DNA of 54,750 nt from Chloroflexota bacterium (GCA_016210565.1 JACQUA010000345.1:1-54750), one strand, 5' to 3'. Numbered from the stretch's first letter, positions 15,994 through 24,678 are shown. Made by a program: numbers and translations. Notes: generated by a model not told the origin, from the letters alone.

Positions 15994-16070
15994 ATGTCAT
16001 TCTGAGCGAAGACGAGTCCCGATGCTATCCGGACGAGTCGAAGTCGAAGAATCTTTCCGGAGCGGGGTGA
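15994..16070. repeat. Partial CATTCTGAGCGAAG repeat
   Basis: The left half of the dispersed element (AATGTCATTCTGAGCGAAGA) begins right after the kinase stop codon; the right inverted end is degenerate. Confidence 0.65.
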
Positions 16071-16100
16071 TATGTTATTAGAAACGATGGAGGTCGAAAC

Positions 16101-17018
16101 ATGAAAGGGGGCACCAACCTCGAGAAGGTCCTGGAAGGCGGTCATTTCGCCGTCACCGCGGAAGTGGGGCCTCCGAAGGGCACCACGGGCACCGTTATCG
16201 TGCGCAAGGCGGAAAGCCTCAAGCCGGTCTGCGACGCTGTTAACATCACCGATAACCAGACGGCCATCGTCCGCCTTTGCAGCTTCGCCGGATGCATCCT
16301 CCTCAAGCAGGTGGGAATCGATCCGGTAATGCAGATGGTGTGCCGCGACCGGAACCGGATCGCCATTCAGAGCGACGTCCTTGGCGCGGTAGCACTGGGT
16401 ATCGGCAATGTGCTCTGCCTCTCAGGGGACCACCAGAAATTCGGCAATCATCCGACGGCCAAGAATGTCTTCGACCTGGACTCCATACAGCTAATCCAGG
16501 CCCTGAAGACCATGAGAGATGAGAAGAAATTCCTGTGCGGCGAAGCTATTTCCGGCGATGTGCCTCTCTATTTGGGGGCGGCGGAGAACCCCTTTGCCGA
16601 TCCCTTTGAATTCCGGGTGACGCGGCTGGCGAAGAAGGTTAAGGCCGGCGCTTCCTTTATTCAAACCCAGGCCATCTACGATGTTCCCAAATTCAAGAAA
16701 TGGATGGAGCTCGTTTCAGACAGAGGCCTGGATAAGCAGACGCACATTCTGGCCGGGGTGATCCCCATGAGGTCGGCGGGTATGGCGAGATACATGAGGG
16801 ACTATGTCCCGGGAGTGCATGTTCCCAACGAGCTCCTTACCCGGATGGAAAAGACCAAAGACGCCAAGGAAGAAGGCGTGAAGATCATACTGGAGATCAT
16901 CGAACAGCTAAAAGACATTCCCGGACTCCACGGAGTCCACATTATGGCCGTGGGCTGGGAAGATATAGTACCTGTCATCGTGCAGCGGGCAGGTCTGCTG
17001 CCCAGACCGATATTGTAA
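16101..17018 (+). CDS. metF: 5,10-methylene-tetrahydrofolate reductase MetF (copy 2)
   Basis: A 305-residue MetF-family TIM barrel. The catalytic region is FAVTAEVGPPKG (16-27). VCRDRNRIAIQSDV and LSGDHQKFGNHP follow, and FIQTQAIYDV marks the folate site. It is clearly closer to copy 3 (shared LSGDHQ, LGAAENPFADPF/FIGAAENPFADPF) than to copy 1. A GGAGGTC site precedes the ATG. It lies between the histidine kinase and a receiver gene, so its partner is probably the metV at 14028-14726. It is predicted to interconvert methylene- and methyl-THF. Confidence 0.92.
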   Translation: MKGGTNLEKVLEGGHFAVTAEVGPPKGTTGTVIVRKAESLKPVCDAVNITDNQTAIVRLCSFAGCILLKQVGIDPVMQMVCRDRNRIAIQSDVLGAVALGIGNVLCLSGDHQKFGNHPTAKNVFDLDSIQLIQALKTMRDEKKFLCGEAISGDVPLYLGAAENPFADPFEFRVTRLAKKVKAGASFIQTQAIYDVPKFKKWMELVSDRGLDKQTHILAGVIPMRSAGMARYMRDYVPGVHVPNELLTRMEKTKDAKEEGVKIILEIIEQLKDIPGLHGVHIMAVGWEDIVPVIVQRAGLLPRPIL

Positions 17019-17031
17019 GGAGGTTCAAGCT

Positions 17032-17439
17032 ATGGATAATGCCAAAATCCTGGTAGTGGACGACGACCCGGACATTCTGGATGCCATCGGCACGATACTC
17101 GAGTCGCAGAATTACCAGGTGGTGACCGCCCGGGACGGGGACGATGGTCTGGCCAAACTGAAGGTGGAAAGGCCGGACCTGATGATTCTGGACCTGCTCA
17201 TGCCGCGGAAAGATGGCTTTGCTGTCTGCAAGGAACTGCAGGACCCCCGGTGGTCCAAATACGCCAATATCCCGATCTTGATATTAACCTCGGTGCGGGA
17301 GGAGGCGGCGCGCCGGCGGTACGAGCTGGAGACCGGCCTCGCCCTGAACGTCGACGATTATCTGGAAAAGCCGATAGATCCCAAGATGCTCATTGAGCGG
17401 GTGGACAATCTGCTGAAGAAGACCAAACAAGCAGCCTGA
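17032..17439 (+). CDS. Single-domain response regulator (receiver 1)
   Basis: A 135-residue CheY-like receiver with no output domain. The acidic pocket is VDDDPD (9-14), the phospho-acceptor is Asp54 in MILDLLMP, the switch residue is Thr86 in ILTSV and Lys113 lies in LEKP. An AAGGAGGT site precedes the ATG, 13 bp after metF2. It is the likely phosphate acceptor of the kinase at 14737-15993. Lacking DNA-binding output, it must act by protein-protein contact or as a phosphorelay intermediate or sink. Confidence 0.9.
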   Translation: MDNAKILVVDDDPDILDAIGTILESQNYQVVTARDGDDGLAKLKVERPDLMILDLLMPRKDGFAVCKELQDPRWSKYANIPILILTSVREEAARRRYELETGLALNVDDYLEKPIDPKMLIERVDNLLKKTKQAA

Positions 17440-17549
17440 CCCAAGTTTCTTCTTCCTTGATGGGAGAGGACTAAGGAAAGGGTGGTCCAAATCTCCTCTC
17501 CCTTGACTGGCATAAGCGCTAACTTGAGCCAGGGAGTCTAACAAGACGT

Positions 17550-17660
17550 GAACCCACGAATTGACACGAATGAATACGAAACAAACGCGTTAATAGTCAC
17601 CATGCAGACGGAGAGTGCCTAGACTCTATATTCGTGTCAATTCGTGTTTATTCGTGGTTC
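17550..17660. repeat. ACGAATTGACACGAAT inverted-repeat element
   Basis: The ends GAACCCACGAATTGACACGA (17550-17569) and TCGTGTCAATTCGTG (17632-17646, continuing to 17660) are inverted repeats of the type that flanks the GxxExxY remnant at 29016-29249. No gene lies inside. It occupies the gap between the two receiver genes. A separate GGGAGAGGA/TCCTCTCCC pair lies at 17462-17502. Confidence 0.65.
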
Positions 17661-17689
17661 AAACCGCGCCCGAAGGAGGCATTACTAAC

Positions 17690-18088
17690 ATGAAAAGATT
17701 GCCCAAGATCTTGCTGGTGGACGATGACCTGGACTTCATCGAGGCAACCCGGACTGTCCTGGAAAGCAAGCCGTACCAGGTAGTGGTGGCCCACGAGGGG
17801 GATGAAGGTCTCAAAAAGGCCATGACGGAGAAGCCCGACCTGATTCTGCTGGACGTGATCATGCCCCTGAAAGACGGATTCACTGTGGCGGAGCAATTGA
17901 AGAAGGACCCGCAGTTGAACAAGATACCTGTGGTGATGCTGACGAGCTTTGCCCAGAGGAAAGGGGAAAGCCGGGTCTCCCAAGCCCAGGGGATGATGCT
18001 GGACGCCGAAGACTACATCGACAAGCCCGTGGCCCCCCAGGAGCTCCTGAGCCGGATTGATGCCCTGATCCGGAGAGCCAAAACGTAG
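17690..18088 (+). CDS. Single-domain response regulator (receiver 2)
   Basis: A 132-residue receiver from the ATG at 17690, chosen because GAAGGAGG lies just upstream; a longer frame beginning at 17615 would translate repeat sequence. Acidic residues VDDDLD (10-15), Asp55 in LLLDVIMP, Thr85 in MLTSF and Lys112 in IDKP are intact. It is a paralogue of receiver 1 and closes the plus-strand locus. No output domain is present, so its role would be phospho-signalling by contact with another protein. Confidence 0.9.
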   Translation: MKRLPKILLVDDDLDFIEATRTVLESKPYQVVVAHEGDEGLKKAMTEKPDLILLDVIMPLKDGFTVAEQLKKDPQLNKIPVVMLTSFAQRKGESRVSQAQGMMLDAEDYIDKPVAPQELLSRIDALIRRAKT

Positions 18089-18142
18089 CCCGTAGTGGCA
18101 CGGCTTGCGGGTGTTGACCGGCGAGTGTAGGGAACGTAGAAC

Positions 18143-18295
18143 GTAGGGTGGGTTAAGCACAGTGGGGTGCTGAGGAAGGTGGGTGGCTGTGCGAACCCAC
18201 CAGAACAACGGCACAAGAACAAAGACGTCCAGGCCGACCGGGAGGAAGGGTGGGTTCGCGTACCGATGGCGCATCGGTACGCGAACCCACCCTAC
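18143..18295. repeat. GTAGGGTGGGT element with a perfect 21-bp stem
   Basis: An element bounded by ACGTAGGGTGGGTTAAGC and GAACCCACCCTAC. It contains a perfect hairpin with 21-bp arms at 18248-18268 and 18272-18292 and a GCG loop. A GACACCC/GGGTGTC hairpin follows near 18346-18364. It lies between convergent genes, but no U-run follows, so termination is not assured. Confidence 0.75.
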
Positions 18296-18379
18296 ACGGC
18301 TTGTCCCTGTCGTCCATGGTTGACCGCCAGACCCGACACCCGCAAGGGGTGTCGCTACGGGTGGGTGGTGATGGGGCGC

Positions 18380-18928
18380 TCATACCTTGATCCCGCTGGC
18401 GATTATATGAAACAGGGCCCTGGCGGTATCCCGGAGCCTGAAGCTGATGATTTGATTCAGGGCCTTCATCACCTCGTAGCCAATTACCGGTTCGCGGTCG
18501 AAGAATCGGACCAACTCGCGCCCGTTCAGCGCGAGCACCCGGGTTGCGGCCATACAACGGGCGCTCAGGGTATAGGTATAGGGTGGAATCAGAGAAGACC
18601 AGCCGAAGGTTCCCCCAGTCCAGACGGTATCTATTGTCGCTTTGATGCGGGTTTGTCTTTCCGGCAGGGGCTGCGTGATGATGAGGTCGACCTGGCCGTC
18701 TTCAATGATGAAGAGCTCACGCGCCGGATCTCCGATGTCGAACACCATCTCTCCGGCCTGAAATATCCGTGCGGCGCAGGGGACATCATTCACTATCTTG
18801 TTGAGGGCTTCGTCGCTCAGTCCCAGGAAGATTTCGCTCCGGCGGAGAACATCCATGATTGCCCCTGGCTTCTCTCCACCCGCGCGGACACCGGTGGAAG
18901 ACAAAGGGGTTGGTCGTGTATCGTCCAT
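18380..18928 (-). CDS. Cyclic nucleotide-binding domain protein
   Basis: A 182-residue protein. Residues about 25-165 form a cNMP-binding (CAP-like) beta-barrel: IFLGLSDEALNKI, the characteristic AGEMVFDIGDPARELFII and DGQVDLI strands, and GGTFGWSSLI in place of the phosphate-binding cassette. There is no C-terminal helix-turn-helix, so it is not a CRP-type transcription factor; it resembles stand-alone sensor modules. The cassette lacks the usual FGExxL/RxA pattern, so ligand binding is uncertain. It is the last gene of the minus-strand accessory region, with its own TTGATT-18-TATAAT promoter. Start may be codon 1 or Met25. Confidence 0.8.
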   Translation of the reverse strand: MDDTRPTPLSSTGVRAGGEKPGAIMDVLRRSEIFLGLSDEALNKIVNDVPCAARIFQAGEMVFDIGDPARELFIIEDGQVDLIITQPLPERQTRIKATIDTVWTGGTFGWSSLIPPYTYTLSARCMAATRVLALNGRELVRFFDREPVIGYEVMKALNQIISFRLRDTARALFHIIASGIKV

Positions 18929-18964
18929 AATTCAACTTCAGCGAGATCTCTGTCTTTGGCAACC

Positions 18965-18994
18965 ATTATATTTGATTCAGGCGGGATAAATCAA
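18965..18994 (-). promoter_or_regulatory. Promoter of the cNMP-binding protein gene
   Basis: TTGATT (18989-18994), an 18-bp spacer and TATAAT (18965-18970) on the minus strand, about 37 bp before the ATG at 18928. Confidence 0.6.
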
Positions 18995-19032
18995 AGGTCC
19001 ATCACCCGGGAGCGGGAATGACCCCCGGTTAA

Positions 19033-19278
19033 CTACACAACTGGAGGGGGCATCCGCTTCTGTGGAGAAACTTCCACCGCTCCCATCGGGCAATCCACCT
19101 GGCACGCGAAATAGTAGAAAGCATGGCAGCCACAACAATCTCCGGCATAAGCCACGTAGGGCCTCTTTTCCGCGTCGAGTCTGAGCACATCCTGAAAACA
19201 GCTTTCGGCGATAGGGCAACCATCTTGAAGGCGCAAAGAGCAAACATCGCACTTCGATTTATCTATCCGCTTGATCAT
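19033..19278 (-). CDS. Small cysteine-rich ferredoxin-like protein
   Basis: An 81-residue protein with eight or more cysteines: CDVCSLRLQDGC (10-21), SCFQDV, CCGCHAFYYFACQVDCP (48-64) followed by MGAVEVS, the typical end of a [4Fe-4S] ferredoxin motif. It probably carries one or two [4Fe-4S] clusters. Gene order (flavoprotein then ferredoxin) resembles the AprAB or fumarate-reductase arrangement, so it is the likely electron partner of the flavoprotein upstream. Cluster count and partner are inference. Confidence 0.75.
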   Translation of the reverse strand: MIKRIDKSKCDVCSLRLQDGCPIAESCFQDVLRLDAEKRPYVAYAGDCCGCHAFYYFACQVDCPMGAVEVSPQKRMPPPVV

Positions 19279-19432
19279 GAGAAGAAACCTTTGGCCATTT
19301 CCATGTTCCGGCTTCTAATGAAGACGCATTGACCCTGTTTTGTGCGTGCACTGTCCGGCTGGTCCACTTTTTTCCCTCCCCGCAAGGCTGAAGCCATCCC
19401 GATTCCATCGGGACGCCCCGCCCGGGGCGTGC

Positions 19433-21145
19433 CTAGTCCGGGATTAGGTCGAACTGGACAGGATGAAGAATCTTCTGCCTCCGTTCAGGCTTGACAGCGT
19501 AGGCTTCTATCGGTACAGGTTCTGCCCGGGTCTGAATTCCTTTTTCACCCGCGTTTTTCACTACGACCCATTTGAGCCAATCGACATCATCTCTCAGGGG
19601 AAAGTCCTCACGGCAGTGGGAATGGCGTGTTTCGCGTCTTTCCAAAGCGGAAAGAAAGGTCAAATAGGCCAGCAGGAGCGAGTTGTCAAGCTCCCTGACT
19701 TTAATGAGTTCATGGATGTCCCTTGCTCTTGTTGCTTTCACCTCTCGTCTCAGGGCGTCCAGAGCTGTCAGGGTATTCGTGATCCGGTCTTCCCGCTTTA
19801 CCACGCCGACCCTGGCAGGGCAAATGGTCTCTTCGGCTTTCATGGCCAATGAAGCGGCCGGAAGCCCTTCCTGCCGCCCGAGTTGGGAAAAGAATGCCAG
19901 TCGGAGGGCATCTATTTGTGACCCGTGAGGAGGGACGATGTTCGCGCCCGGACAGGCCCGGGCCGCGGCTTCGCCAGCCCTGAATCCGGACGAACAACAG
20001 AATGCCAGGTTCATGCCACCGACGGAATAGGTGCCGTGGACGCTGTTTTTGCAGGCTGTTCCGGCTGCAAAGAGGCCGGGGATGTTGGTTCTGCCATGGG
20101 TATCTATTCGTATTCCACCGTCCCCGGCGCTGGAGCTGATAAAGACCCTGGGTGACACCGTTATCCGGTCTCTCTTCAAGTCCAGTCCGGCCTGCACGAA
20201 CGGGGCGATTTTACCGGGGTGGAGCCTCGCGAAATGCGCTATGTCTTCATCCCGCACCTGGGACATATCGAGCAGAGCAGGGCCTCTGCCGGCCAGGGTT
20301 TCCCTAATTATGGCCTGGGACAAAAGCGTCCAGTCACTCCTTTCCTTCAGCGCCGGGCTGTATTTCTCCATGAACCTCTCCCCCTGGCTGTTCAGCAGTC
20401 TCAGGCCCAGGCTTTGAAACAAGACATCCATATTTCCGAGATGCCGTTTCCCGTCGGTCATAAAGCAGGGAGAATGGGTGCAAAACTCCATGCTGACGAG
20501 TTCCGCGCCGGCCCGGAACGCCATGGCAGCGCCGTCGCCGCTCAGGTTGGTCCCGGGTTCAAGAGGGCCGCTGGCGACAATCACCACTTTGCTTTTGAAA
20601 ATGATCGTTTCCGCTGTTCTGGTCTGGAAGCCAATGGCCCCAACAATGGAGCCCGACGTGGGATGCAAGCCGTCAGAGGTCAGAAGGTCGGTACAGATCA
20701 CCCTCTCAATAATCTCAACACCCAGGTCTCTTGTCTTTCTCTTCAAGGCCTCCATCCTGGTCCTGCCGTCGCTGGTGACAAAACGGGTGCTGTCATGGCC
20801 CCTGCCTGCCTTCGTGACAAGGTTCCCTCGTTCATCTCTTTCAAAAGGAACGCCCCACGCTTCCATGTCAGCCAATCTTTGACCGTGTTCTTGCAGGACC
20901 ACGTCCACCCAGTCCTGGTCGTTCAGGTACTTGCCCTTTTCCACCAGTTCCTTCTTCCAGACGGCGAGGTCCCGGGGAGGGGCCAAGAGATAGTATGCCC
21001 AGCTCGAGGCGCCGCTGCGGGACACGACGGCCTTGTCCACCAGAGTGACTCTGGGCGCGAAGGCCCTCGCCCTGATGGCCGCCCAGCACCCGGCCAGTCC
21101 CCCGCCTATCACCAGGACATCTGTCTCTTTTTCAATCTCGGCCAT
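19433..21145 (-). CDS. FAD-dependent oxidoreductase, fumarate reductase/aspartate oxidase superfamily
   Basis: A 570-residue flavoprotein. The FAD dinucleotide fold starts at LVIGGGLAGCWAA (11-23). SRSGASSWA is the second FAD-contacting segment, AGRGHDSTRFVTSDG lies in the capping domain, and GLFAAGTACKNSVHGTYSVGG is the conserved C-terminal FAD strand of the FrdA/SdhA/AprA superfamily. A helical C-terminal domain follows (about 450-570). No signal peptide is present, so it is cytoplasmic. The substrate cannot be read; the family reduces fumarate, oxidises succinate or aspartate, or reduces adenylylsulfate, and AprA proper is longer. A GGAGAACC site precedes the ATG. The small ferredoxin downstream is the probable partner. 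Confidence 0.85.
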   Translation of the reverse strand: MAEIEKETDVLVIGGGLAGCWAAIRARAFAPRVTLVDKAVVSRSGASSWAYYLLAPPRDLAVWKKELVEKGKYLNDQDWVDVVLQEHGQRLADMEAWGVPFERDERGNLVTKAGRGHDSTRFVTSDGRTRMEALKRKTRDLGVEIIERVICTDLLTSDGLHPTSGSIVGAIGFQTRTAETIIFKSKVVIVASGPLEPGTNLSGDGAAMAFRAGAELVSMEFCTHSPCFMTDGKRHLGNMDVLFQSLGLRLLNSQGERFMEKYSPALKERSDWTLLSQAIIRETLAGRGPALLDMSQVRDEDIAHFARLHPGKIAPFVQAGLDLKRDRITVSPRVFISSSAGDGGIRIDTHGRTNIPGLFAAGTACKNSVHGTYSVGGMNLAFCCSSGFRAGEAAARACPGANIVPPHGSQIDALRLAFFSQLGRQEGLPAASLAMKAEETICPARVGVVKREDRITNTLTALDALRREVKATRARDIHELIKVRELDNSLLLAYLTFLSALERRETRHSHCREDFPLRDDVDWLKWVVVKNAGEKGIQTRAEPVPIEAYAVKPERRQKILHPVQFDLIPD

Positions 21146-21231
21146 TGTTACGGTTCTCCATTAACCCAAACTATGCGGCCCCCCCCCCAATGCGCATGCC
21201 TGATTACGGATTAACCTGATTTATGCATGGG

Positions 21232-22416
21232 CTATTTGGCGGCATCTTCAATCACCTTTTTGGACATTCTCAGCCAGTCATCCATCAAGGAGATGCGCTC
21301 TTCCGTCAGCCAGAACAGTCTTTCTCCGGGTTGCTGAAGGTAGACAGGAAGAAAACCGTCGGTAGGGACATCGGGCCTGATGCTGGGCAGGCCGAATTGC
21401 CTGGAAAAGATGGTTTGGCCTTCTCTGGACAGAAGCCAGTTAATGAAAACTCTGGTCGCTGCGGGATGAGCGGGTCTGGCTGGAACGCCGATATTGCCGG
21501 AGCCATACGAGGCAAAGGTACCCTCTTTGCCAACAACGAACTTTATGGGTGCGCCTAAGTTGATGAATTCAGCGGCGGTGGGCTGGTGAGGCGCCAGGCC
21601 AATAGAAAACTTCCCTCGCGCTACCGATTCCACGAGTATGCGGTTGTCTCTCAGAATGACTGCTTCCTGCTGCTTTATGAGTCGCTTCAAAAACTCGTTT
21701 ACCTCTTCAAAATTCCAGAGGTCGAGGATCAAGTGGTTGATGAAGGCCTGTCCCGGACCACTGACGGTGGGATCGTTAAGAGTTATCTTGCCCCGGTACT
21801 GGGGCTTCAACACGTCTTTGAAAGCCGTTATTTCGCCTTCCCTGATTGACTCCGTATTGTAAAGGAGATACCGGCCGACGCTAATGCTCATACCCACTAC
21901 CAGCCTGTCCTTGTCGACAAAGGGAAACTTCTCCCCGCTCCACGCTTTGGGGTCCAGCACTTCAGTAAGCATGAGAAACGGCTCCACAGGGCCCAGAAGA
22001 CCCTTCTGCTTCAGCATCCCCACTCCCAGAAGCGTAGTAGTTCCGGCCCCGAATACGTCAACCAACTGCAGGTTGGCCCTGTTTTCAGCTTCGACCCGGG
22101 TTATTATCTCCTCGCCCCGCGTGACCGGCGTGAACTCCAGGTCAATGCCGTGCTTGTCTTTGAAGGCGCGGGTGAGGGCTACCCTCAGTTCCGGCGGCCA
22201 CCCGGAGGTGTACATTCTGACCGAACCTTCCTTTTTGCCCCCGGCCAGGGCAGTTTCCCATTTCTGTTCCCAGTCAGCTCTGGGTGAGGGTGCATTGGTG
22301 GCTGCGGCCGGTGGCTTTGACTGGGTAGTGACGGAAGGTCCGGCAACCTGCCCGCAGGCGACCAGGATTAACCCTGAAAGGGCGAGGAACATGACAGATG
22401 ACTGGAGCTTCTTCAA
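21232..22416 (-). CDS. Solute-binding lipoprotein 1 (ABC transporter type)
   Basis: A 394-residue extracellular solute-binding lipoprotein. I chose the TTG at 22416 because AAGGGGG precedes it and it yields a clean signal peptide with lipobox LVAC (Cys21). The upstream in-frame ATG would translate a palindromic repeat. Mature features include WPPELRVALTRAFKDKHGID, RVEAENRANLQLVDVFGAG, LNDPTVSGPGQ and FINWLLSREGQTIFSRQFG, the hinge and C-lobe pattern of the iron/small-anion-binding (SBP type 6/8) group. It is strongly similar to the protein at 23480-24655 and follows a nitroreductase gene in the same order. No permease or ATPase is nearby; ligand unknown. Confidence 0.9.
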   Translation of the reverse strand: MKKLQSSVMFLALSGLILVACGQVAGPSVTTQSKPPAAATNAPSPRADWEQKWETALAGGKKEGSVRMYTSGWPPELRVALTRAFKDKHGIDLEFTPVTRGEEIITRVEAENRANLQLVDVFGAGTTTLLGVGMLKQKGLLGPVEPFLMLTEVLDPKAWSGEKFPFVDKDRLVVGMSISVGRYLLYNTESIREGEITAFKDVLKPQYRGKITLNDPTVSGPGQAFINHLILDLWNFEEVNEFLKRLIKQQEAVILRDNRILVESVARGKFSIGLAPHQPTAAEFINLGAPIKFVVGKEGTFASYGSGNIGVPARPAHPAATRVFINWLLSREGQTIFSRQFGLPSIRPDVPTDGFLPVYLQQPGERLFWLTEERISLMDDWLRMSKKVIEDAAK

Positions 22417-22455
22417 CTTGTCCCCCTTGGAATATGTCGCACATTTCTCGGAAAT

Positions 22456-22531
22456 GTCATTGCGAGCGAAGCGAAGCAATCCCCCTGTTGACTGGATGTC
22501 CGGGGGATTGCTTCGCTTCGTTCGCAATGAC
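22456..22531. repeat. GTCATTGCGAGCGAAGCGAA palindromic repeat
   Basis: The 30-nt arms 22456-22485 and 22502-22531 are inverted repeats with one mismatch. The element sits just upstream of solute-binding lipoprotein 1 and keeps an open frame through it, which can mislead start prediction. Confidence 0.85.
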
Positions 22532-22579
22532 GGGCCATTTTCATCCTTCATGGTGCGCCATCGGCGCATGGCTGATTTC

Positions 22580-23290
22580 CTACAAATCTATGGCGCTGAT
22601 GACACCAGCTATGAATTGTTCGATTTGATCGCGACTCTTGAACTTGGAATGGTCAAACCTCTCCCGATGCATCATTTCTTCCCTTTCCCTTACCAGTCGG
22701 GGTCCGGGCCGGAGGGCCGGGTAGCCCACGGCCATGGTGTCGTATATTTCAAGCTCGCCGGGGATGCCGAGCAGGCTTCTTATGCGGGCCTGGGTGAGTG
22801 CGTAGTTGGTGGCCGAAATCCACTGGGACCCTAACCCCAGGCTGGTTGCCGCCAGATGCATACACAAAAAGGCGCTGGCCATCGCCGAGGTGTGGTAGTC
22901 CCTGCCCCGGGTCAGGGAGCTGCTGAGGTGGTAACCTTGCAGTTTCCTCGAGTCGCTGCAGGTTATGATAAACACCGGCGCTTCCATGTAGCCGGGGCGC
23001 CCGTCGGTCCCCCCGTGTGAGCCGTGGTGCTGCAATTGAGAAGGCCGTGTCAGTTCCACCTTCCGGTTTATCGGGTTCATTTCGGTTATGAATTCGTATA
23101 TCTTCTCCTTCGTCTCTTTATTCTTGACGATCACGAATTCCCAGGGCTGGCAATTGGCGCCTGACGGCGCCCAGCGGGCAGCCTCAATGATCTTGTCCAC
23201 ATATTCATCGGGTATGGGGTCCGGCTTGAACTTGCGAATGCTCCTGCGGCTCTTCACCAGTTCGAGAAGATGATCATAGTTCACGGTCAC
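22580..23290 (-). CDS. Nitroreductase-family flavoprotein 1
   Basis: A 236-residue FMN-dependent nitroreductase-fold protein starting with GTG after AAAGGA. N-terminal SRRSIRKFKPDPIP binds FMN phosphate, ARWAPSGANCQPWEFVIV is the family signature, and LAATSLGLGSQWISA with GYPALRPGPR closes the FMN site. A central insert (HHGSHGGTDGRPGYMEAP) is shared with copy 2 and missing from copy 3. The family reduces nitro groups, quinones or enones, or performs dehalogenation/demethylation-like chemistry; the substrate is unknown. It alternates with solute-binding lipoprotein genes, suggesting a paired uptake and reduction role (inference). Confidence 0.9.
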   Translation of the reverse strand: MTVNYDHLLELVKSRRSIRKFKPDPIPDEYVDKIIEAARWAPSGANCQPWEFVIVKNKETKEKIYEFITEMNPINRKVELTRPSQLQHHGSHGGTDGRPGYMEAPVFIITCSDSRKLQGYHLSSSLTRGRDYHTSAMASAFLCMHLAATSLGLGSQWISATNYALTQARIRSLLGIPGELEIYDTMAVGYPALRPGPRLVREREEMMHRERFDHSKFKSRDQIEQFIAGVISAIDL

Positions 23291-23341
23291 GTATTCCTTT
23301 CATGGTCATCGACTACTTAAATCCGGTGTTGCCCGGCTACC

Positions 23342-23478
23342 CGGTACCACAGGCCACCGTGCCTGTGCCACGGAACTTGGGACGGTCACTTATTGGGCGA
23401 ATGACCATTAGTGGAGTGCCAATAGGAGGCATAGCATCCGTGTTCAACTTCTCGCAGGCACGGTGGCCTGCGGTACTG
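23342..23478. repeat. Element with GGTACCACAGGCCACCGTGC ends
   Basis: Terminal inverted repeats (left 23343-23367; right about 23455-23476) match almost perfectly. The core (CACTTATTGGGCGAATGACC and onwards) is related to sequences near 30030-30115 and 32765-32885. It fills the gap between solute-binding lipoprotein 2 and nitroreductase 1. Confidence 0.8.
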
Positions 23479-23479
23479 C

Positions 23480-24655
23480 CTATTTTCCGGCCTCTTCTAC
23501 TACCTTTTTGGCTATCCCCAGCCACTCGTCCATCAAAACGACGCGCTCTTCAGTTAACCAGAATAGTTTTTCTCCCTGTTGCGGGATAAAGACAGGTTGA
23601 AGCCCATCGGTGGGGACGTCTGTCCTGACACTCGGTAAACCGAAAGCCCTGGAAAAGGCAGTTTGTCCGTCTCTGGACAGCAACCAGTTGATGAAGACGG
23701 CGGTGGCATTGGGATGGGCAAGTTTCTTCGGAACTGCAATGACGCCGGAACCATAGGTAACGAAGCTCCCCTCTTTGTTGATCACGAATTTGACTGGCGC
23801 GCCCATGTTCATGAATCCAAGAGTGGTTGGCAGGTGAGGCGCCAGCCCGATAGCAAACTTGCCTCTCGCCACGGATTCGGCATGCAGGCGGTTGTCTCTC
23901 TGAATGACCACTTCCTGCTGTCTTATTAGCTGTCTCAAGAAGTCTTTGAACTCTTCAAAATTCCACAGGTCGTGGATGAGGTGGTTCACGAAGCCCTGAC
24001 CGGCGCCGGTCACCGTGGGGTCATTGATGGTTATCTTCCCCCGGTATTGCGGCCTTAACACGTCTTTGAAGGTGGCTATCTCCCCATCCCTGACCAAATC
24101 CGTGTTGTAAAGGATGTAGCGGTTGACGCTGACCGCCATGCCGATGGCCAGTTTGTCCCTATCTACAAAGGGAAATCTCGCGCCGTTCCACATATTGGCA
24201 TCCATCACTTCAGGGAGTATGAGGAACGGTTCAATGGGGCCGAGATTGTCGTTTGTCTTCAGCGTCCCGAGAATAGAGGTGGCCCCCGCTCCGAACGCGT
24301 CAGCTAAATGCAAATTGGCCCTCTTTTCCGCTTCAAACCGGACAACGAGCTCTTCTCCCCGGGCAAAGGGCACAAACTGAACATCGATGCCATGCTTTTC
24401 CTTGAAAGCGCTGGTGAGGGCCACTCTCAGTTCGGGCGGCCAGGCGGTGTTGTACACTGTAACCATGCTTTCCTTCCGGGCCCCGGCAAGGGCGGTTTCC
24501 CATTTCTGTTGCCACCCTGCCTTTTGCTCAGGCACCCTCGCGCCCGTAACAGGTCTTTCTGTCCCGGTCGATGGAGGCTCTACAGCTCGAGCGCACGCTG
24601 TCAGGACTAACCCCGAGAGCAACAGGCATGTAATTGGCCACTGCAATTTTCTCAA
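23480..24655 (-). CDS. Solute-binding lipoprotein 2
   Basis: A 391-residue lipoprotein. The TTG at 24655 is chosen because AAGGAGGA lies just upstream and it gives the same LRKLQ start as lipoprotein 1, with lipobox LTAC (Cys21). Mature sequence parallels copy 1 throughout: WPPELRVALTSAFKEKHGID, RFEAEKRANLHLADAFGAG, INDPTVTGAGQGFVNHLIHD, FINWLLSRDGQTAFSRAFG. With the nitroreductase upstream it forms a unit that is repeated as nitroreductase 1 plus lipoprotein 1, a clear tandem duplication. It is membrane-anchored on the outer face; ligand unknown. Confidence 0.9.
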   Translation of the reverse strand: MRKLQWPITCLLLSGLVLTACARAVEPPSTGTERPVTGARVPEQKAGWQQKWETALAGARKESMVTVYNTAWPPELRVALTSAFKEKHGIDVQFVPFARGEELVVRFEAEKRANLHLADAFGAGATSILGTLKTNDNLGPIEPFLILPEVMDANMWNGARFPFVDRDKLAIGMAVSVNRYILYNTDLVRDGEIATFKDVLRPQYRGKITINDPTVTGAGQGFVNHLIHDLWNFEEFKDFLRQLIRQQEVVIQRDNRLHAESVARGKFAIGLAPHLPTTLGFMNMGAPVKFVINKEGSFVTYGSGVIAVPKKLAHPNATAVFINWLLSRDGQTAFSRAFGLPSVRTDVPTDGLQPVFIPQQGEKLFWLTEERVVLMDEWLGIAKKVVEEAGK

Positions 24656-24678
24656 ACTGGTTCCTCCTTGACAAAAAA

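Noticed and set aside
18248-18292. Rho-independent terminator between convergent genes
   Set aside because: The stem is perfect but no U-tract follows on either strand; it matches a dispersed repeat family.
22417-22569. ATG at 22569 as the start of solute-binding lipoprotein 1
   Set aside because: It would place about 50 residues, mostly repeat-encoded, before the signal peptide; a TTG with a good ribosome-binding site lies right before the signal peptide.
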